A stretch of DNA of 64,000 nt, from contig NZ_CP166991.1 of the NCBI RefSeq assembly GCF_046197875.1, forward strand, positions 186,001 to 250,000, read 5' to 3'. Every line of letters begins with the position of its first letter. The stretch's first letter is position 1. The notes under the pieces were generated by a model. That model was not told where the DNA came from, searched no databases, and was given only the letters and a program-made list of their open reading frames with translations. Positions 18,915-27,580 of this stretch are shown one piece after another. Position numbers and translations under genes: made by a program. This DNA comes from Methanobrevibacter_A acididurans. GTDB lineage: Archaea > Methanobacteriota > Methanobacteria > Methanobacteriales > Methanobacteriaceae.

Positions 18915-19637
18915 ATGGTAGATAAAAAAGAACCTGCAGCAGATTGGCCTCTTATCACAGGAGATTATGTTACAGGTGACCCTGAAAGCCCTGTTGCAGC
19001 TGTAACTTTAGCTTCTAATTTAGAAGAAGCTGCTGTTGCTGCTGGAGCTGCTATTGCAGGTCACTGTCACACTGAAAACCTTGGTCTTGAAAAAGTAATC
19101 GCTAACACTATTTCTGATCCAAACATCAGATTCTTAATAGTATGTGGTGCTGAAGTACAAGGACACATTACTGGTGCAAGTTTAAAAGCTTTACATGAAA
19201 ACGGTGCTGACCCTGACAAAGGAGAAATCATAGGTGCTCCTGGAGCTATCCCATATATCGATAATATTCCACAAGATGGAATTGCAAGATTCCAACAACA
19301 AGTTGAAATAGTTGATTTAATCGATGTAGAAGATGAAGGTCAAATTGCTTCCAAAGTAAAAGAATGTGTTGAAAAAGATCCAGGTGCTTTTGAAGAAGAA
19401 GCAATGGTAATCGACGTTAGTGACGACGATGAAGACGAAGACGAAGGAGATGCAGTACGTCCTGTAACCCCTGAAACCGCTTTACTCGAAGCACGAATGA
19501 GAAACATCAACACCCAAATCAAAATGATTGGAGCAGTTGAAAAGGATTTATCCGGTAATTATGCAGGAAAAGTACAAGGAATCATGATTGGTCTTGTATT
19601 TACCTTAGTAATCGGAGCTTTATTCTTAATAATATAA
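18915..19637 (+). CDS. mtrA: Tetrahydromethanopterin S-methyltransferase subunit A (corrinoid subunit)
   Basis: The 240-residue corrinoid-binding subunit. The soluble domain (about residues 1-170) contains ENLGLEKVIANTISDPNIRF and CGAEVQGHITGASLKALHEN, the latter holding the His that ligates cobalt in relatives. An acidic linker (DDDEDEDEGD) leads to a single C-terminal membrane anchor (about 218-240). It accepts the methyl group from MtrH and passes it to coenzyme M. The corrinoid cofactor connects it to cobY, cobS and cbiS elsewhere in this window. Confidence 0.97.
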   Translation: MVDKKEPAADWPLITGDYVTGDPESPVAAVTLASNLEEAAVAAGAAIAGHCHTENLGLEKVIANTISDPNIRFLIVCGAEVQGHITGASLKALHENGADPDKGEIIGAPGAIPYIDNIPQDGIARFQQQVEIVDLIDVEDEGQIASKVKECVEKDPGAFEEEAMVIDVSDDDEDEDEGDAVRPVTPETALLEARMRNINTQIKMIGAVEKDLSGNYAGKVQGIMIGLVFTLVIGALFLII

Positions 19638-19653
19638 GTTAGGAGGTAGGATT

Positions 19654-19860
19654 ATGGTTAAATTTTCAAACAAACCAAACATGAAAGGTATTAAAAGTAC
19701 ATCTGAAAACATTAATCGATCTTCTAAACTTATAGGAAGACAAGGTCGATTATGGTCAGGATTATATCAAACTAGAGTTAGTGGTATAGGATACGGACTT
19801 ATATTTGCTTTTGCACTATGTCTTGTAATACCATTAATAGTTAAATTATGCGGAATGTAA
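19654..19860 (+). CDS. mtrF: Tetrahydromethanopterin S-methyltransferase subunit F
   Basis: A 68-residue subunit whose N-terminus resembles the linker of MtrA (NMKGIKSTSENINRSSKLIGR) and which ends in one membrane helix (GYGLIFAFALCLVIPLIVKL). This is the usual MtrF size and form. TTAGGAGG precedes the ATG. It is a small anchoring subunit of the methyltransferase complex. Confidence 0.93.
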   Translation: MVKFSNKPNMKGIKSTSENINRSSKLIGRQGRLWSGLYQTRVSGIGYGLIFAFALCLVIPLIVKLCGM

Positions 19861-19869
19861 AGAGGTGTT

Positions 19870-20109
19870 ATGATGGCTGATAATGAAATACCTCAAGTAC
19901 TTGTTTCTGCAGAAGAATTCGATAAATCTAGTGCAAGATTAGATGATGTTGAAGAAAAAGTTGATTTTACTATTGGTGAATATTACCAACGTTTAGGTCA
20001 ACAATCTGGTAGAGATGTTGGTATTTTATATGGTATAATTATAGGAATGATAATATTGTTAGTATTTATTAAATTTAATTTAGTAGCAATATTGACAGGA
20101 TTACTCTAG
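19870..20109 (+). CDS. mtrG: Tetrahydromethanopterin S-methyltransferase subunit G
   Basis: A 79-residue subunit with an amphipathic helix (SARLDDVEEKVDFTIGEYYQ), the GRDVGILYGI motif, and a C-terminal membrane helix, as in MtrG. AGAGGTG lies just before two adjacent ATG codons (19870 and 19873); either could be the start. It forms the stalk region with MtrA, B and F. Confidence 0.93.
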   Translation: MMADNEIPQVLVSAEEFDKSSARLDDVEEKVDFTIGEYYQRLGQQSGRDVGILYGIIIGMIILLVFIKFNLVAILTGLL

Positions 20110-20133
20110 AATTAATATTTGGAGGATTAACAA

Positions 20134-21069
20134 ATGTATAAGTTTGATAAAGAACAAGTCGTCGTAGATGTTGCTGGATGTAAATGTGGTGGTCAACCTG
20201 GAGAATATCCAACCGTACTTGCAGGAACTATCTTTTATGGCGGACACAAAATTATTAGTGATGAAAAAGAAGGAATTTTCGATAAAGACAAAGCTGAAGA
20301 ATTAATTAAACATATGGAAGAAATGGAAGATACCACTGGTAACCCATGTATTATCCAAACTTTTGGTGCAACACCAGAAGCTATGGTAAAATACTTAGAA
20401 TTTGTCGGTGATGTATCAGACAAGGCTTTCATGATTGATTCTACTAGTGCTGATGCTAAAGTAGCAGGTGCTAGATATGCTCAAGATGCAGGTTTAACTG
20501 ACAGAGCTATATATAACAGTTTAAGTATGGCTTGTGAAGAACCTGAAATCGAAGCAGTTAAAGAAACCGATATTTCTTCTTCAATTATTCTCGGATTCAA
20601 CCCAATGGAACCTGGTGTCGAAGGTAAAATCGATATTTGGGAAAATGGTGGATCTGTAATGGATCAAGGAATTCTTGAATTAGCAGACGAATGTGGTATT
20701 GATAAACCATTTATGGATGTAGCTATTACTCCTTTAGGTCAAGGTGCAGGTCCTGCACTCAGAACAACATTTGCTGAAAAAAGTAAATGGGGTTACCCTA
20801 TAGGATCCGGTATTCATAATGTACCATCTGCATGGGATTGGTTAAGAGACTACAAAAAGACAGTACGTAAAGAAACTTTCCACGTATGTGATATAGGTTC
20901 TGACCTTTTACAAATTGCTGTAGGAGGAGACTTCTGTCTCTTTGGACCTATCGAAAACAGTCCTGATGTTTTCCCAGCAGCTGCTATGGCTGATGGATTC
21001 GTTGCTGAAGCTGCAAAAGATTTAGGAACTGAACCTATAGAAACTCACCCATTCAATAAATTATTATAA
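20134..21069 (+). CDS. mtrH: Tetrahydromethanopterin S-methyltransferase subunit H
   Basis: The 311-residue soluble subunit that transfers the methyl group from methyl-tetrahydromethanopterin to the MtrA corrinoid. It has a TIM-barrel fold in the family and shows the start MYKFDKEQVVVDVAGCKCGG, the segment MIDSTSADAKVAGARYAQ, and GSGIHNVPSAWDWLRDY. Only this subunit lacks a membrane segment. TTGGAGG precedes the ATG, and it is the last gene of the operon. Confidence 0.97.
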   Translation: MYKFDKEQVVVDVAGCKCGGQPGEYPTVLAGTIFYGGHKIISDEKEGIFDKDKAEELIKHMEEMEDTTGNPCIIQTFGATPEAMVKYLEFVGDVSDKAFMIDSTSADAKVAGARYAQDAGLTDRAIYNSLSMACEEPEIEAVKETDISSSIILGFNPMEPGVEGKIDIWENGGSVMDQGILELADECGIDKPFMDVAITPLGQGAGPALRTTFAEKSKWGYPIGSGIHNVPSAWDWLRDYKKTVRKETFHVCDIGSDLLQIAVGGDFCLFGPIENSPDVFPAAAMADGFVAEAAKDLGTEPIETHPFNKLL

Positions 21070-21098
21070 ATAATTTATTAGTTTGAGGATTTTACTAT

Positions 21099-21126
21099 AG
21101 AGTTTACTTCTTTAAACTCTTTTAAA
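21099..21126 (+). terminator. Terminator-like hairpin after mtrH
   Basis: A perfect 8-bp stem (AGAGTTTA at 21099-21106 with TAAACTCT at 21113-21120, loop of six) is followed by TTT, 30 bases after the mtrH stop. It would close the mtr transcript. Confidence 0.6.
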
Positions 21127-21439
21127 GTTAAACACGTAAAAATATAAAGGCTTTATATGGGCTTTTAGGTTTTAAGTAAAAATTTTTATTTAAAACTTAA
21201 ATTCTATATAAAACCAATTTTTTTAAAACCATATTAATACTAATTTTACATAAATTATTACTAACTTTTTTTTACAAAAATTAAAACACCCCCTAGATTT
21301 AATTAAAATTCCTGGAAATCCTATTCTATATTAGAACAATTTAATAAAATTTATATTGTTATATTTATAAACCCAATAAACAAGCATAAAAATAAAAAAT
21401 TTTATAATATTAATTTTAGGAGTTAAATGGTGTATAAAA
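21127..21439. other. Gene-free AT-rich spacer between mtr and marker 14
   Basis: About 310 bases without a frame. The segments TTTTAAGTAAAAA and TTTTTATTTAAAACTTAAA near 21171-21200 form a loose inverted repeat. Otherwise only the promoter of the marker 14 gene would be expected, and TATA-like words are too common to choose one. Confidence 0.5.
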
Positions 21440-22906
21440 ATGTCATTTTTAGGTAATTTATTCAATAAAGGCCCAAAACCAGTCATAGCTCATAGTCAAA
21501 CAGAAAAATTAGATTTTCTAAAAGCTAGTACTAACCGGCCTCAAAGTCCAGGTTTCAAAACAAGACCTGATGAGTATTATGTTGTTGCAAGTGTAGAACT
21601 CGGAAACACAACAACCAAATGTATTCTTACAGCTACCAACTTAAATTCTAGTAAATCCTACCTACTAGATAAAACAGTTAAAATGACTAGAGATATTCGA
21701 AAACCAAAACCCGACGAAGAAGTATTCGGTTCAACAGTTTGGGGAATAGAATTATCAAAAGAATCAGTAGCAGATTTAATAAAAGACACAGTACTAGAAT
21801 CCCTACACAAAGCAAACGTAGACATGGAAAAAGACTTAGACTTCGTAGTACGTTCAACAGGTGTAACAGCAGGTTTTGCAACCACACAAGAAGTAGGTAA
21901 ACTAGTAATAGCACTAGCAGACGGATGCTTAAATGCAGGTATACCACCTAAAAAAATGGCACCAGCAATGACCACACAACAATTACCAAAAAGATTACAA
22001 AATTTCACCCTACTAGACAATATAAGTTTCGATGGAGCAGTAGTAAGTGTAGTTCCACCACGAGGCCGAGAAGTAGTAGCAAACGAAATGGAAGGAGAAC
22101 TAGTAACAGCAGGAATAAAACTAGGAAGTAAATGGACAGAAGTCGATTACCGAAACCCCTGTGTCAGCCTAGATTTCGGAAGTACACTAGCCGGCCGTAT
22201 AGTAAACAAAGAAGAACCATACGCAAATACAATAGGTAACTTTTTAGGACTTGCAGGTGTTATAAGTGATTCACTTGCACGTGGAAGTAAACAAGTAGAC
22301 CCCAAAGGTGGAGCAGCACTAGATTTATATGATCCAAAACTCCTACGTAAAGGAGATCAGAAAAAAGCAAAAATCAATGCACAAGAAGCACATAAACTCA
22401 TAAACATCACCAAAGTACCAGAAGGTATGGAACGTTTCGGTACAGTACCATTAGACAGTACCCGAGCAAAAGATGCAGGAACCACTCTAATAGGTTGTGA
22501 TGTTGGAACTAATGCAGATGGATTAGGTGAATTAATGGAATTAGGAGGACAATTCTATGATGAAGATGGTCTTCCAACCTTACTTGCAACAATGGATCAT
22601 GTAAGTGCAATAATAGTTGACCGCTTACTAGATATAGCATTTGAAGAAAAACTTGTCCTACCTGGAAGCATATTAGGTGTAACAGGTCGTGCAGGTATCA
22701 CAGGACGTAAACCTAACCTTATACTTGAATACACTAAAGAAAAATTCGATCAAGTAGTATTTGTTGAAGATGGATTAGGTTTAGGTGCAGCTACTATGGC
22801 TCGTTGTATGAATAGTATGGGTACTCCAAAAACACCATTAGGTGGAAACCAAGGAGAACATTGTATACTTAAAAAACGTATGCAACTTCAAAACAAAAAA
22901 ACATAA
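21440..22906 (+). CDS. Methanogenesis marker protein 14
   Basis: The 488-residue protein matches methanogenesis marker 14, a methanogen-specific family with an acetate/sugar kinase-like (ASKHA) fold. The segments VASVELGNTTTKCILTATNL (about 50-69) and SLDFGSTLAGRIVNKEEPYA (about 243-262) look like paired phosphate-binding loops. RGREVVANEMEGELVTAGIK is also conserved. Its reaction is unknown. It lies directly downstream of mtr, preceded by TTAGGAG, and upstream of cobY; both it and Mtr belong to the methanogenesis gene set. Confidence 0.9.
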   Translation: MSFLGNLFNKGPKPVIAHSQTEKLDFLKASTNRPQSPGFKTRPDEYYVVASVELGNTTTKCILTATNLNSSKSYLLDKTVKMTRDIRKPKPDEEVFGSTVWGIELSKESVADLIKDTVLESLHKANVDMEKDLDFVVRSTGVTAGFATTQEVGKLVIALADGCLNAGIPPKKMAPAMTTQQLPKRLQNFTLLDNISFDGAVVSVVPPRGREVVANEMEGELVTAGIKLGSKWTEVDYRNPCVSLDFGSTLAGRIVNKEEPYANTIGNFLGLAGVISDSLARGSKQVDPKGGAALDLYDPKLLRKGDQKKAKINAQEAHKLINITKVPEGMERFGTVPLDSTRAKDAGTTLIGCDVGTNADGLGELMELGGQFYDEDGLPTLLATMDHVSAIIVDRLLDIAFEEKLVLPGSILGVTGRAGITGRKPNLILEYTKEKFDQVVFVEDGLGLGAATMARCMNSMGTPKTPLGGNQGEHCILKKRMQLQNKKT

Positions 22907-22947
22907 TTAAACATAAAATATTATAAACTTTATTCTTTCTTTTTTTT

Positions 22948-23574
22948 ATGATTTTTAGTATACTAATGGCTGGTGGACGTGGGACACGTTTAAATAATAA
23001 AGTTGAAAAACCATTATACAATTTTAATGGTAAACCCCTAATAGACCATGTAATAGGAAACCTTCAAAAATCAAAAGTTGATAAAATTATCATAGCACTA
23101 AGCCCACATACAAACCAAACACTAAAACATTTAAAAGAAAAAGGATTTAAAAACTTCAACCTAGACTTAATAGATTCTTATAATGAATTTATCCTAAGTA
23201 CTCCAGGTGAAGGATATCTTAAAGATTATAACTACATTTTAGAATTACTAGAGAAACATTCAAAAAAGGATACAGTACTATTTATCAATACTGATCTTCC
23301 TTTTATAAATTATAATATTTTAAATAAAGTTTTAAATGAATATGAAAAAGTTCAAACTGATGCTTTAAGTGTTTTTGTTCCTGAAGAAATTTTCAATACC
23401 AACAACCTAGATTACAAGTATGCATATAAAGGATTAGTACCTTCAGGATTAAACATAGTTCGAAGCGAAAATATCATTCAAGAACAAGAAGATTTAATTT
23501 TACCACATATAGAACTAGCACTTAACATGAATACATTAAATAATATACAGATAGGGCTTAAATTATTAAAATAA
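22948..23574 (+). CDS. cobY: Adenosylcobinamide-phosphate guanylyltransferase
   Basis: A 208-residue nucleotidyltransferase with the signature LMAGGRGTRLNNKVEKPL at the N-terminus and LFINTDLPFINY in the centre (metal-binding aspartate). The length and motifs match archaeal CobY, which moves GMP from GTP to adenosylcobinamide phosphate during cobamide assembly. It is the archaeal replacement for CobU. Its product is the substrate of CobS, encoded at 57.1 kb. Its location beside the corrinoid-dependent Mtr genes fits. Confidence 0.88.
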   Translation: MIFSILMAGGRGTRLNNKVEKPLYNFNGKPLIDHVIGNLQKSKVDKIIIALSPHTNQTLKHLKEKGFKNFNLDLIDSYNEFILSTPGEGYLKDYNYILELLEKHSKKDTVLFINTDLPFINYNILNKVLNEYEKVQTDALSVFVPEEIFNTNNLDYKYAYKGLVPSGLNIVRSENIIQEQEDLILPHIELALNMNTLNNIQIGLKLLK

Positions 23575-23808
23575 AATAATAAAAAAAGACTTATCAAAAA
23601 GTTTATATATTTTATAACTACATAGATTTATTTAATAATATAAAAACTTTAATTCAGGCTTTTTTAAAAAAAAATATTTTATCTAAAAAAAAACAAAATC
23701 CCTTAAAAAAACTGTTAATAGAATAAAATATTAAAAATTTTTTTTTATACATAAAAGAATACAGAAATTAAAAAACATATGAAAAAAATTAACTTGGTGG
23801 AATTTATA

Positions 23809-24075
23809 ATGGAAAATAAGGCAATACCTAAAAAAGAAGAAAAAATGTGGAGTGAAATTAAGAATTATCAAGTAGCAACCAATAATGCACGTATACTTGG
23901 AGTTCTTGACGAACTTATAATAAACGAAAAAACTGGTAAAATAGTTGATATTGCTATTCGCGTAGAAAGTGGCCGTAACGTTCATGTAAAAGGCGCTAAA
24001 CGTAAAGGAGACCTATTACTCGTTCCTTTCACTAAAGTTGAAAAAGTTGGAGAATTCATAATAGTAACAGAATAA
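23809..24075 (+). CDS. PRC-barrel domain protein
   Basis: An 88-residue protein that is essentially one PRC-barrel domain: KNYQVATNNARILGVLDELI, KTGKIVDIAIRVESGR, then DLLLVPFTKVEKVGEFIIV. Such archaeal stand-alone domains are thought to bind RNA or proteins in ribosome or cell-division contexts; none is proven here. A longer reading from ATG 23779 exists, but GGTGGAATTTATA before 23809 makes the shorter start more likely. It follows cobY by about 230 bases. Confidence 0.85.
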   Translation: MENKAIPKKEEKMWSEIKNYQVATNNARILGVLDELIINEKTGKIVDIAIRVESGRNVHVKGAKRKGDLLLVPFTKVEKVGEFIIVTE

Positions 24076-24333
24076 AACTATTCTCTAAATTCTCTAATAC
24101 TCCCCCATTTTTTTACATTACTACTACTTTTTTTTAAAACAATTTTTATAATTTCTATTTTTCAATATTTAATAACTTAAGACTTAATTAATTCTTTTTT
24201 AGAAAAAATTATTCCAATTTAAAAAAATTTTAACTCATGGCATAATTTTAAAAAATGAATATTTATTAGACAAAAATATTAATATATATTAATTTTTCAT
24301 CTTTTTTTAGATATTAAGAATATTATTTTTCAA

Positions 24334-25260
24334 ATGCTTGGAAAAGTTATAATATATTTAATCTCCATAATACTAATAATAAATTTATTAAATTTAAGGG
24401 GGATTAATATTAAATTAAATAAATATCAATTACAAGCATATGAAAATTTAGGTTCAATCAGAAATTCTAAATTATCTTATAATAGATTGAAAAATGTTTT
24501 AAAAAATATTAATGATTTTAATTATGATGTTTTTATTCAAGGATCCTATGCAAATAAGACTAATATTCCTGGAGATAGTGATGTTGATGTTATTATTAAT
24601 TTAAATGATATTTTTAATCATAATATAAATGAAAATTCTAAAGAAGATCAAGAGGATTTTCATAGAAATCATAGTAATGCAAAGCTAAGTATAAAAGATT
24701 TTTATGATTCAGTTTTATCTGTATTAAATGATTCTAACTATAATTTTCTAAGAAAAAAGAAATGTTTAAAAATTTCTGGGACTCCTTTAAATGTTGATTT
24801 AGTTGTTAGCAATAATTATCATAATTATACTAAATACCCTAATTATATTGAGGGAATAAAAGTGTATACTTCTAATAATGAAAATATAGTTAGTTACCCT
24901 AAGCTACATAAAAAAAATGGTTTTAATAAAAATAGTCGAGTTAATAGTAATTATAAAAGAACTGTACGAATTTTTAAAAACATTAAAAGTTATTTAGTTT
25001 CAAATAGTGTAATTTCTGAAAGCATTGTTTCATCTTATTTTATTGAATGCTTATTATATAATGTTCCAGATAATTATTATCAAAACTATAACATTGAAAA
25101 AAGATTTTTTGGAATATTAAACTATTTATTAAATGAACCAAATTTTATGGAAATGAAAACTCAAGATGAACAAAACTATTTATTTGGTGATTCGGATAAT
25201 CAATGGGATAAAAAACATGCATTAAAGTTTTTAAATTGGGTAAACTCTTTTAATAGGTAA
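24334..25260 (+). CDS. CBASS cyclic-oligonucleotide synthase (CD-NTase)
   Basis: A 308-residue nucleotidyltransferase of the cGAS/DncV-like (SMODS) type. GSYANKTNIPGDSDVDV (residues 70-86) supplies the GS loop and catalytic aspartates 83 and 85; Asp155 in PLNVDLVVS is the third. A helical OAS1-like C-terminal half follows. The enzyme should make a cyclic di- or trinucleotide on phage infection. Nine bases downstream is a Cap15-like effector, which defines a two-gene type I CBASS. The N-terminus carries an unusual hydrophobic helix (about residues 5-22). No ribosome-binding site precedes ATG 24334, whereas AAGGGGG lies inside at 24396-24402, so the true start may be internal. Base composition is even more AT-rich than the neighbours, suggesting acquisition. 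Confidence 0.9.
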   Translation: MLGKVIIYLISIILIINLLNLRGINIKLNKYQLQAYENLGSIRNSKLSYNRLKNVLKNINDFNYDVFIQGSYANKTNIPGDSDVDVIINLNDIFNHNINENSKEDQEDFHRNHSNAKLSIKDFYDSVLSVLNDSNYNFLRKKKCLKISGTPLNVDLVVSNNYHNYTKYPNYIEGIKVYTSNNENIVSYPKLHKKNGFNKNSRVNSNYKRTVRIFKNIKSYLVSNSVISESIVSSYFIECLLYNVPDNYYQNYNIEKRFFGILNYLLNEPNFMEMKTQDEQNYLFGDSDNQWDKKHALKFLNWVNSFNR

Positions 25261-25269
25261 GATGTTATT

Positions 25270-25866
25270 ATGCATAACTATTCAGTTGATAAAAATCATG
25301 ATAAATTTATATTAACTATTATATTAATTTTTGCAGGTTTTTTAGATGCACTAATAAATTATATTTTCCCTATTTGGTTCCATAATTTTTTTGTTTCAAT
25401 TTTTTATTTTCCTTTCTTTTTAATTACCTTCATTGCATGTTTTTCTTTTTTATTTTTTTTATTTAATGATTTTTTATGGAGTAAGAAACCTATTAATAAC
25501 TGGATAGTGAAATGTCCTGATTTAAATGGAAATTGGGAAGGTCAAGTTATTAATCCTTGTTATGATCCAATAGATGTTCATGTTGAAATAAAACAAACAT
25601 GGACAAAAATTATTATTTATTTAAATACAGATACTGCGGAATCTAAAACTAAAGCATTAACTTTTTTCACAGAAGATTCAACATACCCTAAAGTAGAATA
25701 TATTTATTATAATAAAACTAAGAATAATTCTGATAAAGATTTTTATTCACATGGGGGAACAACATCCTTAATTTATAAGGAGAATTGTCTAGTTGGTAAT
25801 TATTATACAGATGAACAAAGAAGAACATATGGAAAAATTAAATTATGTAAAAAAAATATTAAATAG
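25270..25866 (+). CDS. cap15: Cap15-like CBASS effector (two membrane helices plus beta-barrel)
   Basis: A 198-residue protein with two membrane helices (about residues 14-36 and 40-70) and a soluble beta-rich domain (about 80-195). The domain shows the Cap15 pattern: LNGNWEGQVI, EIKQTWTKIIIYLNTD, the HGGTTSLIY segment, and VGNYYTDEQRRTYGKI. In bacterial CBASS, Cap15 binds the cyclic nucleotide through this minimal beta-barrel, oligomerises, and disrupts the inner membrane to kill the infected cell. It starts nine bases after the CD-NTase stop, so the two are co-transcribed. The assignment is from pattern recognition, not a database search. Confidence 0.85.
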   Translation: MHNYSVDKNHDKFILTIILIFAGFLDALINYIFPIWFHNFFVSIFYFPFFLITFIACFSFLFFLFNDFLWSKKPINNWIVKCPDLNGNWEGQVINPCYDPIDVHVEIKQTWTKIIIYLNTDTAESKTKALTFFTEDSTYPKVEYIYYNKTKNNSDKDFYSHGGTTSLIYKENCLVGNYYTDEQRRTYGKIKLCKKNIK

Positions 25867-25918
25867 TTTATAAATTTTAATCATTTTTATATTTAAAATT
25901 GTTAAAGGAGGAGTATTA

Positions 25919-27406
25919 ATGCCTTATTTTAATAAAATCGAATGGGAATTTTTAAAAAATTCAAAAGAATATGATTTAAGTTCTAATCATTATGAATTAA
26001 ATATTTCTATACCGAATTGTAATAAATTAAAAATTAAAAGAGATGAACAATATAATATCATTGGATTATTTTCGGGTGAGTGTTTCAATGTGGATGAAGT
26101 TGAATTTGTTAGAGAACTTTTTAGAAGTAATTCTCCTCCCAAATTTCAGGTAAGTTCAAATTCAAATATTTTAACTTTTTCCTGTAGTTCAATGATAAAA
26201 TTAACATTTGATGTAAAAAAGAATTATGAATTTACTTTTTATATTAAAAACTTAAACAATCAATCACATAATTTTAATAAGGAAGAAATTTCTTGGACAA
26301 GTGAATGGTATGTTAATGGTTCCTCAGAAAAAGCTTTTAAAAGAGCTACTGAGTATATTAAAAAAGATTTTTATGTTAAAAATAGGTTAGATTTAAATTC
26401 TGAAAATTTTAATTATCAAAATAGTTCTAATTTTACTGATAAAATATCTTCAATAGTTCGTGATTATTTATTTATTGAACCTACAAATTGTTCTTCTTTT
26501 ATTATAGGGAAAGTTCCTGAAAGATTTGGTCCTAATTGGTCAAATTGTATTGGAATTGAATATCAAAAACAATTTGGTTTTCCTTCTCAAAATGATATGA
26601 AAAAAATTCATGAAATATTATCATTTTTCTTTGGACGATTGTTAATTAAGGTTGGGGAAACATCCTTTGATAAGAATGGTTGGCCGTTAAATGAAATATC
26701 TATTGAACCTAATATTTCTCCAATTACTAACTTAAAAATAATATCAGGTTTAAATGATTTATGTCCTATAAAATATGATTTACCCCTTTTTAATAATTGT
26801 ATAGAACAAGATTTGAAACTTTTATTAGATAATTATATATGTATGGACGAAAATTTTTCAAATGTATTTAAATTGTTATTTGATTCTATGTTAACATCAA
26901 CAGATTCAGCTATTGTTATTATTGCTGGTGCTTTAGATTTTTTAGTTGATTATTGGTTAAGTAACAAAAAAACCGAGTTTTTATCTAAAGAAGAGTATAA
27001 TAATATTGTTAAAGCTGAACTAAAGAGTATTAATGAGAAGTTGGATGAATATCCTCAATTATTAAATAAAATTAATAATGCTTATAAAAAAAGTGGGACA
27101 AGTAGATATGATGATTTTTTTGAGGATATTGGGATTGAAGTAGGGAAAGTAGAAAAAAAAGCTATGGATTATCGGAATATTATAGCTCATGGACATAAAA
27201 TGAAACCAGAAACGGAAATTAAATTAATTCTTTTAACTTATGTTTACATGACTTTGTTGAATAGATGTATACTTAAAATTTTAGGTTTTACTGGAAACTA
27301 TAACGATTTATGTTTTAATGAGAATAGGAATATCAATCTTAAGATTCCTGAAGAAAAATTAAAAGAAATTAAAAATATGGCTAATGAATATATTAATGAG
27401 AATTAA
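25919..27406 (+). CDS. HEPN-domain protein, ApeA-like putative anti-phage RNase
   Basis: A 495-residue soluble protein in two parts. The N-terminal ~270 residues are beta-rich (an ApeA N-terminal-like region, with WTSEWYVNG near residue 127). The C-terminal helical part carries YRNIIAHGHKM; Arg419 and His424 form the R-X4-H motif of HEPN ribonucleases. HEPN proteins of this layout act in abortive infection. It has its own good ribosome-binding site (AAAGGAGGAG) 53 bases after the Cap15-like gene and the same high AT content, so it appears to belong to the same defence islet. The ApeA match is by architecture and may be wrong; the HEPN motif is direct evidence. Confidence 0.7.
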   Translation: MPYFNKIEWEFLKNSKEYDLSSNHYELNISIPNCNKLKIKRDEQYNIIGLFSGECFNVDEVEFVRELFRSNSPPKFQVSSNSNILTFSCSSMIKLTFDVKKNYEFTFYIKNLNNQSHNFNKEEISWTSEWYVNGSSEKAFKRATEYIKKDFYVKNRLDLNSENFNYQNSSNFTDKISSIVRDYLFIEPTNCSSFIIGKVPERFGPNWSNCIGIEYQKQFGFPSQNDMKKIHEILSFFFGRLLIKVGETSFDKNGWPLNEISIEPNISPITNLKIISGLNDLCPIKYDLPLFNNCIEQDLKLLLDNYICMDENFSNVFKLLFDSMLTSTDSAIVIIAGALDFLVDYWLSNKKTEFLSKEEYNNIVKAELKSINEKLDEYPQLLNKINNAYKKSGTSRYDDFFEDIGIEVGKVEKKAMDYRNIIAHGHKMKPETEIKLILLTYVYMTLLNRCILKILGFTGNYNDLCFNENRNINLKIPEEKLKEIKNMANEYINEN

Positions 27407-27580
27407 TATATTAATCTCAAATTTATTGAAAAATTTTTAATATAACAATGTTTATATAAATGATAACAAATAAAAGAAGAATATAATAATTGTTATATTT
27501 TTTTCTATAAAAAAAAATTAATAATTAAAAAAAAAGAATTTGTATTTAAATAAAAATAATTCATGGTGGTGGAAAATAAA

